In this document: positions 49,259 through 60,500 of the stretch, one piece after another | How the letters are laid out: each line of letters begins with the position of its first letter | How positions within the stretch are numbered: the stretch's first letter is position 1 | Assembly (NCBI RefSeq): GCF_028867935.1 | Contig: NZ_JAPQNS010000009.1 | Location: forward strand, 124,001-188,000 | DNA from: Flavobacterium sp. SUN052 | GTDB lineage: Bacteria; Bacteroidota; Bacteroidia; Flavobacteriales; Flavobacteriaceae | DNA: 64,000 bases | Direction: 5' to 3' | Translations under genes and position numbers: made by a program | Notes under the pieces: model-generated | Seen by the model: only the letters and a program-made list of their open reading frames with translations | Told to the model about the DNA's origin: nothing | The model's database searches: none

Positions 49259-52028
49259 GCCCAAATTTTTGCCAAACTACCCAAATCAGGAGACCAATGC
49301 CCACAAAACCACCCACGATCCAGGGCCAGACCACTGGGTTGCTTTCTGATGGCGAACCCACAAACACCAGATTCGACCAGTATTGCGGAGAGTGAAACTG
49401 GGCGTACTGGCCATTATGAAGTAAATCTAATTTTGCCAGTTGTAAAGAGCGGGCAATAGAGTTGCCTTCGTCGAGGTGTGTATAAAATTGCCGGCTAAGA
49501 TAAGCAGTCGTGTTGTCTTCGGCTTTCCACAGTGAGGTTATCAGGTTTGAGCAACCCGCGTACGACAACGCTCTTGATAAACTCATAACGCCCTCACCGC
49601 GAACTAGTTGCCCACTGGAGGTCTCGCAGGCGCTCAAAAAGATTAGCTTTACCTGGCCTAGAATTCCGTATTGAAGTTCGTGTGCATAGAGCTTGTCCTC
49701 GTTATTTTGTTGAGGAGCGAAAGCAATATATGACTGAGCTGGTACTTCGTTGTTAGCAATGGCGTGAGTAGCCAGATGGATGATTGAGGCTTGACCAGCT
49801 AATTGAAGGAAACGCCCTTTTGTAGCATCTGTATTGGTGAGTTTCACTCCTTTCAGATAATTCACTTCTTCCTCCGAAGCGGGTAATTTCCCTAATAAAC
49901 CATCCAGCCCTTTAATATTAAAAGGAGCCACGGCCAGCACCTGCTCTGGCAGTAATATTGGCTTACTTTCGGGGCGTAAAAAAGAAGCGGAGTATTGATA
50001 GGTTATGTCGAACCGTTCGAGCAGGTAACGTTGCTGATCATCTTCGAGGGCGTCGAACGAAAGCTGTGTCAGTTCATTATGAGGGATGATAATGAGCGAT
50101 GTGTAATCAGACAGATAGTTTTCCAGCGGTTTAATTAGCCGACTGTATAAAAATTGCGCCTGCCGATCAGCCGGATAGCGCGATCCCGCAGATGCTGTTC
50201 GCAAGGCATCAACTAAAATGGCCAGTTGTTTATGGAAAAGAGAATCGTTGGGTGTTTTATGATATTGTAGTCCCTTGCGGGTTAGAACAAAAGTGTAGGT
50301 TGTGGCATCAGTTTGAAAAAAAGAGAGCAGGGCTGTTTTGCTATTCAGCACGTTTTGACGCAGAAAATGAATGTCAATTGTATCGGCTCCGAATTTTTTG
50401 CGGTAATACTCTGGATAGTCGTGCAAACGGTCGGCCATGCGCGAGAGCGCCAGTTTTGCATCACGAACGTCGTTACGCAACCGCGCTATCTCAGCATCGG
50501 AAGTTGCCTTGTCAATACGTCTAAATAACTGAGAGAGAGTAAATTTAAGGTTACGCTCTTGTTGCAGTAACGAATCGGGTATACCCGTATTGGCCTTACT
50601 CTCGTTTTCTTTCCGACCAATATAGAGTACAGCCGCTTTGCTCTGTTCGCTTTGTCGGAAGGCTTCTTCCAGGTAAGATTCCCGTTGCGTTTGTTCATAC
50701 AGGCGGATCAGCAGTGCTACAGCTCGTTGTTGGACAGGCAGTATTTTTTTTAGAGCAAACAACCGAGACTCTTCGTTGTCGAACACTTTCTCGATGTGAC
50801 CGGCCAGTGCAAGGGCTGATCTATAGGTATTCGCTGCTTTTTGTACATCCGTTTCACTGGCTTTTTGCGTCAACATCTGCTCCAGGCAGTTTGCTTTGGC
50901 TGCTATTGTTTCAAATAACAGAAAGCTGTTGAAGCCTTCAATAAATTGAGAAGGGTTGCGACCAACGGCGGTCTCGTTAAACTCGTGATCTAACTGAATT
51001 ATGCCTTGTTGGTAAAATTGGAGCGCTTTAGGGTATTGTTTCTGTTCTACCGCAACATCGCCTAATAGCTTATATGTCAGACCAGCGTTTTTATTCTTTT
51101 TGAATGACCGGTTAGTCGAGCCCCGCTGTTTGTATAAAGAAAGTGCCTGTTCTAAATGCTCGACTGCTAAACTAAACTGACGTTGTTGGATGTAAGCGCG
51201 GGCAAGGGAATTTTCATAAATCAGAGCGTAAGTACTGTCAGGCTTTTTTATTTGTTGTAAATATTGCAGTGCCCGCTTGGGGTCATTTTTTTCGAGATAG
51301 GTAGCTCCAAGATTAATAAGAAGTTCCTGGCGGTTTGTATTCATGAGCAACAGCTTTTCGTACAGCGCTGCTGCTGAATCGAACTGCTCTAAATGGCGAA
51401 GTGCCGATGCAATATTGCTTGTATACTGACTGAAAAAAAATTGGCTGTCTTTAGCCTTAGGTTGATTGAGTTGTAGGGCTTTTTGGAAATAATTGATACT
51501 CTGCTGGTAATTGCCCGCTTCATAATAAATTACTCCAAATGAGTTGTAAAGGCGTTGAGCATCATCAAGTTGTGGATAACGCAAATAAATTTGCTCTGCT
51601 TTCTTATAATAGTAAGTGGACGAGTCAAACGATTGAAGCCGATAATAGGAAGTACCTGCGTATAGGTATGGTTTGAAAAGTAACGAATCCGACAGTTGAA
51701 ATTGCCGACCTATAGAAATGGCTTTCTGGTAAAAGCGTAATGCCGGAATCTGTTTGCTGTGAATTTGAGTTAAAATTCCTGCATTCAAATAGCTAGTAAA
51801 TAATGTATTCGCATTTAGCTTATTGGGAGATAGTTGTTTTATGACTTTTTGGAAATACAATAAAGCCAAACTGTCTGATTGGTCGCTAGGATTAGCTTTG
51901 CTGAATTGACGTAGCGCTTGCTCGTATAAACGTAAAACGGCAGGTTGTTCTGTTCCAGATTGGGCATATACTAGAAGCCTGCTCCAGCAGTAAATCACTA
52001 CTAAAAAAGTAAACAATTGCCTTTTCAT
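49230..52028 (-). CDS. CHAT-domain protease with TPR repeats
   Basis: A 932-aa protein. The ATG at 52028 (MKRQLFTFLVVIYC) gives a signal-type N-terminus. About 400 residues of TPR-like helical repeats follow (for example AGNYQQSINYFQKALQLNQP). A helical linker leads to a CHAT peptidase domain (about residues 560-890) with the catalytic pair His755 in HLATHA and Cys801 in FLSACETSSG. One membrane helix lies near the end (about 899-921). So the protease would face the periplasm, anchored by its end. CHAT proteins are caspase-like; its substrate is unknown. It converges with the sigma operon. Confidence 0.88.
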   Translation of the reverse strand: MKRQLFTFLVVIYCWSRLLVYAQSGTEQPAVLRLYEQALRQFSKANPSDQSDSLALLYFQKVIKQLSPNKLNANTLFTSYLNAGILTQIHSKQIPALRFYQKAISIGRQFQLSDSLLFKPYLYAGTSYYRLQSFDSSTYYYKKAEQIYLRYPQLDDAQRLYNSFGVIYYEAGNYQQSINYFQKALQLNQPKAKDSQFFFSQYTSNIASALRHLEQFDSAAALYEKLLLMNTNRQELLINLGATYLEKNDPKRALQYLQQIKKPDSTYALIYENSLARAYIQQRQFSLAVEHLEQALSLYKQRGSTNRSFKKNKNAGLTYKLLGDVAVEQKQYPKALQFYQQGIIQLDHEFNETAVGRNPSQFIEGFNSFLLFETIAAKANCLEQMLTQKASETDVQKAANTYRSALALAGHIEKVFDNEESRLFALKKILPVQQRAVALLIRLYEQTQRESYLEEAFRQSEQSKAAVLYIGRKENESKANTGIPDSLLQQERNLKFTLSQLFRRIDKATSDAEIARLRNDVRDAKLALSRMADRLHDYPEYYRKKFGADTIDIHFLRQNVLNSKTALLSFFQTDATTYTFVLTRKGLQYHKTPNDSLFHKQLAILVDALRTASAGSRYPADRQAQFLYSRLIKPLENYLSDYTSLIIIPHNELTQLSFDALEDDQQRYLLERFDITYQYSASFLRPESKPILLPEQVLAVAPFNIKGLDGLLGKLPASEEEVNYLKGVKLTNTDATKGRFLQLAGQASIIHLATHAIANNEVPAQSYIAFAPQQNNEDKLYAHELQYGILGQVKLIFLSACETSSGQLVRGEGVMSLSRALSYAGCSNLITSLWKAEDNTTAYLSRQFYTHLDEGNSIARSLQLAKLDLLHNGQYAQFHSPQYWSNLVFVGSPSESNPVVWPWIVGGFVGIGLLIWVVWQKFGQKKITVIVQ

Positions 52029-52113
52029 ATCTTTGGGTTGTTTACAAAGATATGAAAAGACAATCGTCAAACCTTACTCAACTGGGAGTATACAGCTGTG
52101 AATGTACTGTTTA

Positions 52114-53031
52114 TCAGTCACCTACGATAATAATATCTGGTGGACGTGGCGTGCTGCTTGCGCTTGAAGAAGCGTCAGTGACACTCATGGCAGCACCTAC
52201 CGTTGGGGTTGCAGTTGCCTTCCGGAAGGTAGCTGAACTTTTGTAATTGGCCTGACTCAAAAGGCTCGATGGTACTGCGCTCGCGCGGCTATAGTAGTGA
52301 AGCCGTACGTCGATGTAATTGAGCGCCTTATTGCTGGCATCATTCAATCTGTAGTAAAGCCGAAAGTTGCGAACAGTGCCGTCAACCGGTTTATCACCAA
52401 ATACGCCGTTTTCTACCGCTTGGCGCAGGTTTATGGTACCCATTTGCCCATCAATTTGTAAACCTTTTGGTTTTTTTTGCTGAGTATTTGCGCTTACTAA
52501 AGCGGCAACTGTTTTGTCATTTTCGTTACCAAATTCGCTACCAATAACCTTGTTTTCGACGCCAAAAGGGGCTGCCAGATTGTTCTGAACGTTGTACAAC
52601 GGCTTAGCGAATATGTCGCCTGAAGCCAGATTATAGACTCGGCTCTGGAAGTTGATCCCGGCAATGGTCACTTCGCTTAGTGAGGTTTCAGACGATCCTG
52701 TTGGCTTGAACCAAACCTGATATGTCAAACCTGACTCACTCTTATTAACGTCGATGGCACCTGTGGTTGGATTGATAACCAAACCCTTAGGAGTGGCTCC
52801 GTAGGTGCCCGACTGATTTTTCTGGGGTGATTCGATGTAAGCTTCAGCTTGTTCCCGATAATAGAAGACGGGGCTAGAGTACCGTAAGGTACCGGCTGCT
52901 GATGAATTCCCGATGGTAGATACCGTTGCGGGAGTGACGTCGACACCTGGTTCGGTGTCATTCTGACAGCTACTTAGTGAAAATAACACCAAGATAGTCA
53001 GTGCTGAAAGAGGAAATGAAAGAGATTGCAT
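52114..53031 (-). CDS. Lipoprotein of unknown function, upstream of the CHAT protease
   Basis: A 305-aa lipoprotein. The ATG at 53031 (MQSLSFPLSALTIL) is chosen over an in-frame TTG at 53067, and gives the lipobox SLSSC (about residue 22). Two similar motifs, PKGLVINPTTGAIDV (about 92-106) and PKGLQIDGQMGTINL (about 197-211), look like cadherin-/He_PIG-type beta modules. A Ser/Ala-rich stretch precedes the C-terminus RPPDIIIVGD. It lies 85 nt upstream of the CHAT gene on the same strand. A role as CHAT substrate or receptor is only a hypothesis. Confidence 0.65.
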   Translation of the reverse strand: MQSLSFPLSALTILVLFSLSSCQNDTEPGVDVTPATVSTIGNSSAAGTLRYSSPVFYYREQAEAYIESPQKNQSGTYGATPKGLVINPTTGAIDVNKSESGLTYQVWFKPTGSSETSLSEVTIAGINFQSRVYNLASGDIFAKPLYNVQNNLAAPFGVENKVIGSEFGNENDKTVAALVSANTQQKKPKGLQIDGQMGTINLRQAVENGVFGDKPVDGTVRNFRLYYRLNDASNKALNYIDVRLHYYSRASAVPSSLLSQANYKSSATFRKATATPTVGAAMSVTDASSSASSTPRPPDIIIVGD

Positions 53032-53149
53032 GGCTGTGTTTTTCTCTTTGTCGATTCTGACAATCAAAATGTAATCAGCGAGAGAAAATATTTTCTCTAC
53101 GCTTTGTCAGAACCGACTACACAGCCGGGTAACTTGCTGATAGTGAGAC

Positions 53150-53353
53150 CTAAGCTTGGCCCACTGTTCCGCGTATGTCGGTTAAAAAGGCATCAACGTC
53201 TATATGTTCGTTTAATAATACGCGAGTATTGAAGATTTCCCAGAACAATTCGTCGGAGAGTTGATAGTCTTTTTGAAGGCGGATCATATCTCGAATACTT
53301 TCTTTTAACTGGAGGTTGCCCGTTGGTTGATTGGATGAATACATTGGTTGCAT
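53150..53353 (-). CDS. Small protein at the head of the CHAT cluster
   Basis: A 67-aa protein that starts MQPMYSSNQPTGNLQLKESI and is helical over most of its length (SDELFWEIFNTRVLLNEHID). It has no signal peptide or membrane segment. Its gene is first in line with the lipoprotein and CHAT genes, 118 nt before the former. I do not recognise the family. It may start at Met4 instead. Confidence 0.5.
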   Translation of the reverse strand: MQPMYSSNQPTGNLQLKESIRDMIRLQKDYQLSDELFWEIFNTRVLLNEHIDVDAFLTDIRGTVGQA

Positions 53354-53561
53354 GACGGCTGATTGTTTTGTTGGTTAGACTATTGGACTTTTAAAACTCG
53401 CTCATTGACAGGTTGTTCGGCTTTCTGGGATTAAAATTTCAGGTTTCTTACGAGAGTCCTATGGAGGCTATCGAATAAATGCCAATTGGTAAGAATCGCC
53501 TTAGAAAGTTGCAAGCGATAGTGGTATTTGTCATTTTTGGGGGATGTAATCTAAACAAATT

Positions 53562-54443
53562 ATGCAAAATACATGCCTGAAAATTACTGTTTTAGCACTT
53601 GCACTGAGTTCGATTTATTTATCGGAGGCTGCATCTGCAAAACCTAAACCAAAACCTAAAAAACTGACAGTCGCCTGGGAAACCGACACCACCCTGCGTG
53701 TACCAGAATCGGTGTTATACGATGAAGCTGGTCAGGTATTGTTTGTCGCCAATATCGACGGAAAATCTGATGAACTGGATGGCAGTGGATTTATTTCGAA
53801 AGTTGGCTTGGATGGCAAAATTCAGAACCTTCGGTGGACATCGGGGTTGAATGCCCCTAAAGGAATGGGGCTCTACCGCAATCGCTTATACGTCACCGAT
53901 GTGTACCGATTGGTTGTCATCAATACCGAAACCGGTCAGGCTGAAAAGACTTATGATGCTGTAGATCCCAAAAAAGCATTTCTGAACGACGTGACGGTGG
54001 CTAAAGACGGAACCGTATACGTGTCGGATAGCCGCTTCGACAAAATTTACCGGCTAAAAGACGATAAATGGGAAGTCTGGATGGAAGGTGAACAACTCAA
54101 CAAACCCAATGGCTTGCTGGCGATGGGCAAAGACAAGCTCATGATTGGTAGCACAAAAACAGGTGCTTTGCGGTCCGTTGATGTGAATACTAAAACCATG
54201 ACCACCGTGGCCGATGGCATGGCCGCCACAGATGGGATCGTAACCGATGGCAAAGGCAATTTCTTTGTTTCCGACTGGAATGGTCAGCTCTTCTTTGTGC
54301 AGAGCGGGGGTGAAAAACAGCAACTTCTTGACTCCCGTGAACAGAAAATAAATACCGCCGATATTGAGTATATCCGAAGCCAGAAGTTGCTCATAGTCCC
54401 TACGTTTTTTAAGAATAAGTTAGTCGCCTATAAAGTGCAATAA
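53562..54443 (+). CDS. Exported SMP-30/gluconolactonase-like beta-propeller
   Basis: A 293-aa exported six-blade propeller. A signal peptide ends EAASA (about residue 26), and then a KPKPKPKK stretch. Blades are seen in PESVLYDEAGQVLFVANIDG (about 48-67), NDVTVAKDGTVYVSDSRFDK (about 143-162), PNGLLAMGKDKLMIG and TDGIVTDGKGNFFVSDWNGQ (about 223-242). The order E, N, N, D of the SMP-30 metal site fits loosely. Lactonase activity is possible, not shown. A strong terminator follows. Confidence 0.72.
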   Translation: MQNTCLKITVLALALSSIYLSEAASAKPKPKPKKLTVAWETDTTLRVPESVLYDEAGQVLFVANIDGKSDELDGSGFISKVGLDGKIQNLRWTSGLNAPKGMGLYRNRLYVTDVYRLVVINTETGQAEKTYDAVDPKKAFLNDVTVAKDGTVYVSDSRFDKIYRLKDDKWEVWMEGEQLNKPNGLLAMGKDKLMIGSTKTGALRSVDVNTKTMTTVADGMAATDGIVTDGKGNFFVSDWNGQLFFVQSGGEKQQLLDSREQKINTADIEYIRSQKLLIVPTFFKNKLVAYKVQ

Positions 54444-54466
54444 TGGTTTGACTGGCAGTTTAACCG

Positions 54467-54520
54467 GACGGAGCGGGTTCTTACGGATAAAACAAATAAT
54501 CCGTGAGAACCCGCTCCGTC
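54467..54520. terminator. Bidirectional terminator between propeller gene and giant protein gene
   Basis: A 22-bp stem pairs 54467-54488 (GACGGAGCGGGTTC then TTACGGAT) with 54499-54520, with one wobble pair and a 10-nt AT-rich loop. The genes converge on it. Confidence 0.85.
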
Positions 54521-54545
54521 TATTTACTCCGTGTTCGGGTCTGCT

Positions 54546-57500
54546 CTAAAAGCCAAGTTTCAAACGTGTTGCTGGAGAGGCTAACCGAAGTTTAGCTTTC
54601 GAACGATTCGTTACCTTCTTGGCATTGCCAACAGTTGACAGGGTTACGGTATGATTCTGATCAAGCACAACCTGATCGGTTGTCAGCGGAAGCCGCTCCT
54701 GATCCCAGGTTGTGGGGTCTTCCCAATCTCCCGTCCGTATACTGGTGATAATGTTGCTGTTAACGTCATCATTTCGAATAACCGTCGTGACAGATGCCGG
54801 TGTTCCTACTAGGTAATCACCCCCATCGCTGATCGTAATAATAACCGTTTCGTCTGGTTCGAAAAGCGCATCGCTGATGGGATCGATCTGCAGAACAGCC
54901 GTTGTGGCCCCCGCCGGAATCATGATGGTGCCCCCCGAACCATTGACCGTAGCCGATAGCGGCTGACTGGAGGCCGCACTATACGACGTCACGTAATCGA
55001 GGCCATACCGGGCTGTTCCGGCCACGCTAAAGTTCACGATAACATTGTTGGGAGCTGGTTGTGGTAGTCGGAAAGTCACGTTCATTGTCCCGGCAGCATC
55101 CTCGTTGAGCGGGCTGTTAGCAATGGACACTGACAACACGTTGTTGCCGGTTGGCACCGTTGGATTGCCCACTGAAAAACGCCATGTATCAGCCGTAAGC
55201 CTTCCGTTGCCATAATAATCAGGCACGTTAGTAAGGGTTACACTGATCACATCGCCCGCTATGGGAGACAAGCTACTCAGCGGCACCAACACAATCTGAT
55301 TATTAAAACAACCCAGCTGCATGGGCACCGAAGCTCCGTTGGAAATACGCTTTGCGGAAACATTCGCATTCGTTAGGCGGGCGCAACCCAATGGTTCATT
55401 GTAGGTTATGCCGATCACGCTGCCCGGCACATAGATGTCATTGCTGGGGTCGGGCGTGCCGAAGGTTAACGGAGCGGTGCGGTCAATAATGCCCTCTGCA
55501 CCAGCCGAATAAACAACTCCAGTGCCGCCACCACCCAGCGCACACGTCAGTTTGAGACGGAGTTTGTAGGCTCCATCGGGCAAACTGGTCGTGTTGAATG
55601 TGGCAGGTGTTCCGTTAACACTATTGTTAAGTTGCGCAGAAAACATTGCAAAAGCAGTGGCCCAACTGTTCGTGCCTAGTGGTGTATATTCCAGCGCAAC
55701 ATTCGTCAGGTTATTCACCGTATATCCGCTAATGATTACAGGTAGCTGGTTATTATCGGCTCGGGCAACAACCCAGTTGGGTTCGGGCGAGGTGAGCGTT
55801 ACCGAACTACAGGGGTTCTGGAAAAACGCCGACAGACTCACTGTTTTGACAATCTGACCGGTGCAGGCATCCGTTAGCTGAAACTGTAACCCCTCATAGG
55901 CGAATACAGTAGAGGCTGGGCTTTTACTAATCCGTACCGTGACAACCGTTTCGGCCGCCAGGCGAACCAGCGTATAGGTCAATGGCGAAATATAGGGGCT
56001 GCCATTGATCGAGACCAGGGCTGCGTCGGGATTGCTGCCCGGCACCAGCGACAGCAGAAACGTGCGGTCGTTATCGGTGGTGACCTGGCTGACATTACCT
56101 AACCGCAGTGTAAACTGGGCCTCCGTACCGTTCGGAACATTGCTGACAACGGTTACGGGCGCACTAAACTGGATGGCATCGCGGGGCTGGGTATTGTCTT
56201 CGGGCGGGCAACTCGACTTACCACCCAGGAGCGTAAACACGGGGGTGCCATAAGCCGGATCTGCTTTCAAATCGACCGAAAACCGATCGCCCACATCACC
56301 ATCATTCAACACAAATCCGGTTGTGATCTGCTTGGTTGTCGTATTGGTTTCGCTCTCGCCGGATTCCATTTTGAAGTTGTAGGAAAAACCACCGTTAACC
56401 CCCGAACCGGCCGTTTCGAATCCTAAAGCAATCGCAACGTTTACATCAATATCCATCGAAAACTCAATTGTATTGGAGCTCGTTACCGATTTGGATTTCG
56501 ATTGTCTGATTTCGCCAACGCCCCCATCGAACGAAATATTCGACAGAAACTCAGCCTTCTTTTTGTTCTCGTCGTTGTTGGCCAGCACCTGCTCCCACAC
56601 CGATATTTGGTTGGCATAGCGGGCTTTGTCGGCCTCAACTGTTGCTAGACTTCGCAAGTCTTTCAGGTTGGGAATCACTGAATTACGGATTTCGTATTCA
56701 GTGTAATAGTACTGCGTGGCCACGCCCTTATTAGCAACCACCAGCTCACGGGTCGACGCAATGGAACAGCTAACGGGGTCGAAACTGATAACCGTCGAGA
56801 TGGCGTACCACATGTTCAGGGCCGCTCCCACAAACACATCGGATAGGGCACCTGGGTTGACGGGATCGCTCGATGTAGAAATATACCTCTCGGTTGACGT
56901 AGTCAGGATGGCTTCGCTGGCAGAACTATTCCGTTTGCTTACCGTTACATCGCCACCAATGGTACCCCACACTTCGTTCTCCACAGAAAGGCCAATACCG
57001 GTCTGGAATTTTGTGCCGATTTTTACTTCGAGCCAGGCTTTTTCGGCGTTGGTACTGGCCGCAAAGAATCGCATAGCACGCTCCTGGCTGTTGTTTTCCT
57101 GCCAGAAACTGTAGCTGCCATCACCTGGGGGATCGTGTAGGACGAGGAAGGGTATTTGAGGAGAAACGGTTTCGAAGGTAGCGGTACCGGCTTTCACACC
57201 CGTCACTACAATTGAATTATTGAGCGGAGAGGCTGACCGTCCGTAAATATCCGTGTACTGTACATTTAGGCTACGCTGATAAGGGGCAATAATGTTGGGC
57301 TCACCGGGTGTAAGTGTCAGACTTACAATGCCGTTTCTGACGGGCGTGCGAATGTCTTCGCCCGTGTCTTGCCGAACGTTAGTCGATACGAGCACTGTGC
57401 CGCTGTTAACCGGACAACCCTTGCCAATGGGCCCCTGATAAACGGTAACCGAAAAAGATGTTGGTACTCCTTGTTGAACAAGCCCGAATGGCGTGAGTGT

Positions 57501-60500
57501 AGTACAACCAGGAGGAGTTGGCAGGCCCGTAAGTAGTAGGGTTGGCGGCCGTTGATAGACCAGGTTGAGCCGGGTAACGGCGGTAGTACTGGTGAGATCA
57601 CGAATGAGCGAGTCGGGTGTTAACGTCGCCATTTTACTAAAAAATGCCACAAGGTCTGTGCTGACAACGCTACCATTGCCTGGAGTTGACGTGAAGCTGA
57701 CCACACTAACTTGGTATTTGCGGGCAGGCAAAGCAATGGAATAATCACCAGCCGTGGTTGTGGTAACCCGTTTCACAAAACACGAGGTACGGCCATCAGA
57801 CAGTATGTCCCTGAATTCCAAAGTCGCTGAGCCAATCGGGTCGGAGCAGCCCGCCGTCAGTCGCCCGGTGATGGTGCGCGAGGTAGGGCTGGTGAAGTTC
57901 AGATTGGGTACATCGCCAGTAAGAGCCAGCGCCTGCGAAGGTTCGGTAAAAATGTAGTTTCTATAGCTAGGGGTAACGGTATAAGACCCTGGATTGAGCA
58001 CAACCAATCCATAGCGGCCATATACTCCGTCGATGTTACCGCTTTTGGTGGCACTATTGTAGTTGCCGCCAATCACCCGGACATCAACGGAATCGATCGG
58101 GCAGGTCTTATATCCTATCTGTGGGGTTTGCCCCGACATACCGGTGACACAATCAGGGCAGCTTTGGTAAATAGTCCCATTAATGGCATAGGTTGTCAGG
58201 TCAGTGATATTTTGCAGAGTAAGCTCATTGTTGTATTCATTCATCGTAACGGTCAGGCTCGCCGGGTTGAATGAATGGCCGGCTCGGCTTGGCGTAACAA
58301 CAAACGATGACGCCGTGACGGATGCCGGTGTGGTACCACTCCTAAATCCCCAGTAAACGGGGGCAATGTCGTAAATGCCACCCGCTCGGGTCACGGTAGA
58401 ATAAGTGTAATTGTCGGGGCTACCAGCCAGGCCGTTGGTTATTCGCCGGACCGAAATTGTAACGCCTTCTACGCCTGTATTACCATCGCTACTAATTACT
58501 TTACCGCTGATTTTGCCAGTAACGCGCACCACTTTCACCGAGATCGTTGGCGTGTAAGCTGGAGGAATCTGAGTACATCCATTTTGAGCGACACGTCGAA
58601 TCTGGAATGTCTTCACTTCAACGTCGCCAGTGGTCAGAGCAGGCAGGTTAATACTCTGGGCATTCGAGTTCGGAATATTCGTCCAGTTGGTGCCGTCTTC
58701 ACTTTGCTGCCATGTCAGTGATAAGCTGTAACCGGCCGTGGCTGCGGCCGTGGATGCCAGAACAGCCGTACCTTCCTGTGGCGCGGGAACAATGGCTGGA
58801 CCGCTAATGCTCCCGGCGCTAACAGCGGTGTTGGCCGACACAAACGTAATGGTATTGGTATAATACGAGGTGCCATTGCAGTCGAGGGCTACGCGCCGGA
58901 ATATGACAGATTGAGATCCGTTCAAGGTGGCCGTCGTAGCTAATGTGACTCCGGTTTGATCGGGAATGCTGTAAAAGGTTCCACCGCCGTTTGTACTGGT
59001 CTGCCAGGTGTAACCCCGATACGAGAACCCATCATTCTGACTCCGTAACATAGGAATGGTAGTTCCAGGGCAAATTGTGATGGTACCTGAGCCGAATGAG
59101 GTAACAATTGCACCGGCAGAGACGGCGGGTGGAACGGATTGGTATTCAACCGCGCCAAGGTCGGCGGTGCCACCCACAAAGCGGATGTTGCCCAACAGAT
59201 CACTATTCCCTATGGTATTGTCAGTAGCACTGCTGTTGCTACCATTCAGTACGGGTGGACAGGAAAACGTAGCCAGGGTAGTGGTGTTGCTAAACGGCAT
59301 GGTAGCGGTAGTGATATTGCCCGTACCGGTAAAGCCTGTAATTGCATTTTCCAGCAGACTGGATGTAACAGTTATGGTTGACTGGGGCGAATCTTCATTC
59401 ACCAGCGTGTTACTACCACTATTGCCATAAATGATGGAATTGGTGAACTGAACACGGGATTTTAAGCCAACAAATAAGACACCACCCTGGTAGGTACTGG
59501 TTCCCGAGCGGTTCGGGTTACCGTAGAAGCTGCAATTTTGAAAGGATGGCTGAGCGAACGTCGTGGCGAAACTTAACGTATAGATAACCCCTCCGTAGTC
59601 ACCCGCGAAGTTTCGGGTAAAACCACAATTGACAAAAACTGGTGAAGCGGTCAGAAGATACAAAGCACCCCCAACCTTGCTGGAATTTGAGTCAAAGAAG
59701 CAACGGGTAAATGTGGAAACGGTAGCATCACCCACGCCATTTAAGTGTAAGGCACCGCCCTGCCCCGAAATATTGACTGTGCTGTTGTTAAGAAACTTGC
59801 AGTCAGCCATGTACAACTGGTTACGCCCCTGATTAACAGCATTGTCGGCGTTCGCATCCGTTTTTCCGTTGAACACGGCTCCGCCCCGGTAATTGGCTAC
59901 GTTATTGCTGAATGTAGAGTTATAGACATTGATGGCTGCTAAGCCACCAGCATTGGCGAAATTTACCAGAGCTCCGCCTACTCCCGCTGCGTAGCCATTG
60001 GTAAACAGGCAATTACGCAGATTCAAATAACTGACTTGGTTGGCTGGCGCAGCATTTACGACGCACCCCCCGTAACTATCATTGCCTGTTCCATCGGCTG
60101 CTCCGCCACCGACCACAAACCCATCGAAGCCAGTACCCGACACCAGGGCAACAACGTTACGAATTACGTGGTAGCTGTTGTCGGCCCGCGAGCTGGGATC
60201 ACCCAGTTCTCCCGACAGGGTTGTGCTGCTGGGGAAAGTAGTGGGCCGTTGACTCAGCTGGGTTTCGGTTCCTGCAAAGCCGCCGAAGACGACTACCCCA
60301 CTTTTGGGACTGAAGCTCAGGCTTCGGTTGGTGCTGGCGGGGCCCCCTGGCTTGTATAGGCCTGAAGCCACCCAAACAAAATCATTGGGGGCGCTGGCGT
60401 TGATAGCTGCCTGCAAATCAGCCGTGGCATTGGCCCAACTCGTAGCTGTAACGGCATTGGAATTGATGCCATCCACTTTCACATAGCGTATGGTCTGCGC

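Noticed and set aside
53032..53067. A TTG start for the lipoprotein at 53067
   Set aside because: It adds 12 charged residues before the lipoprotein signal, and the ATG at 53031 fits better.
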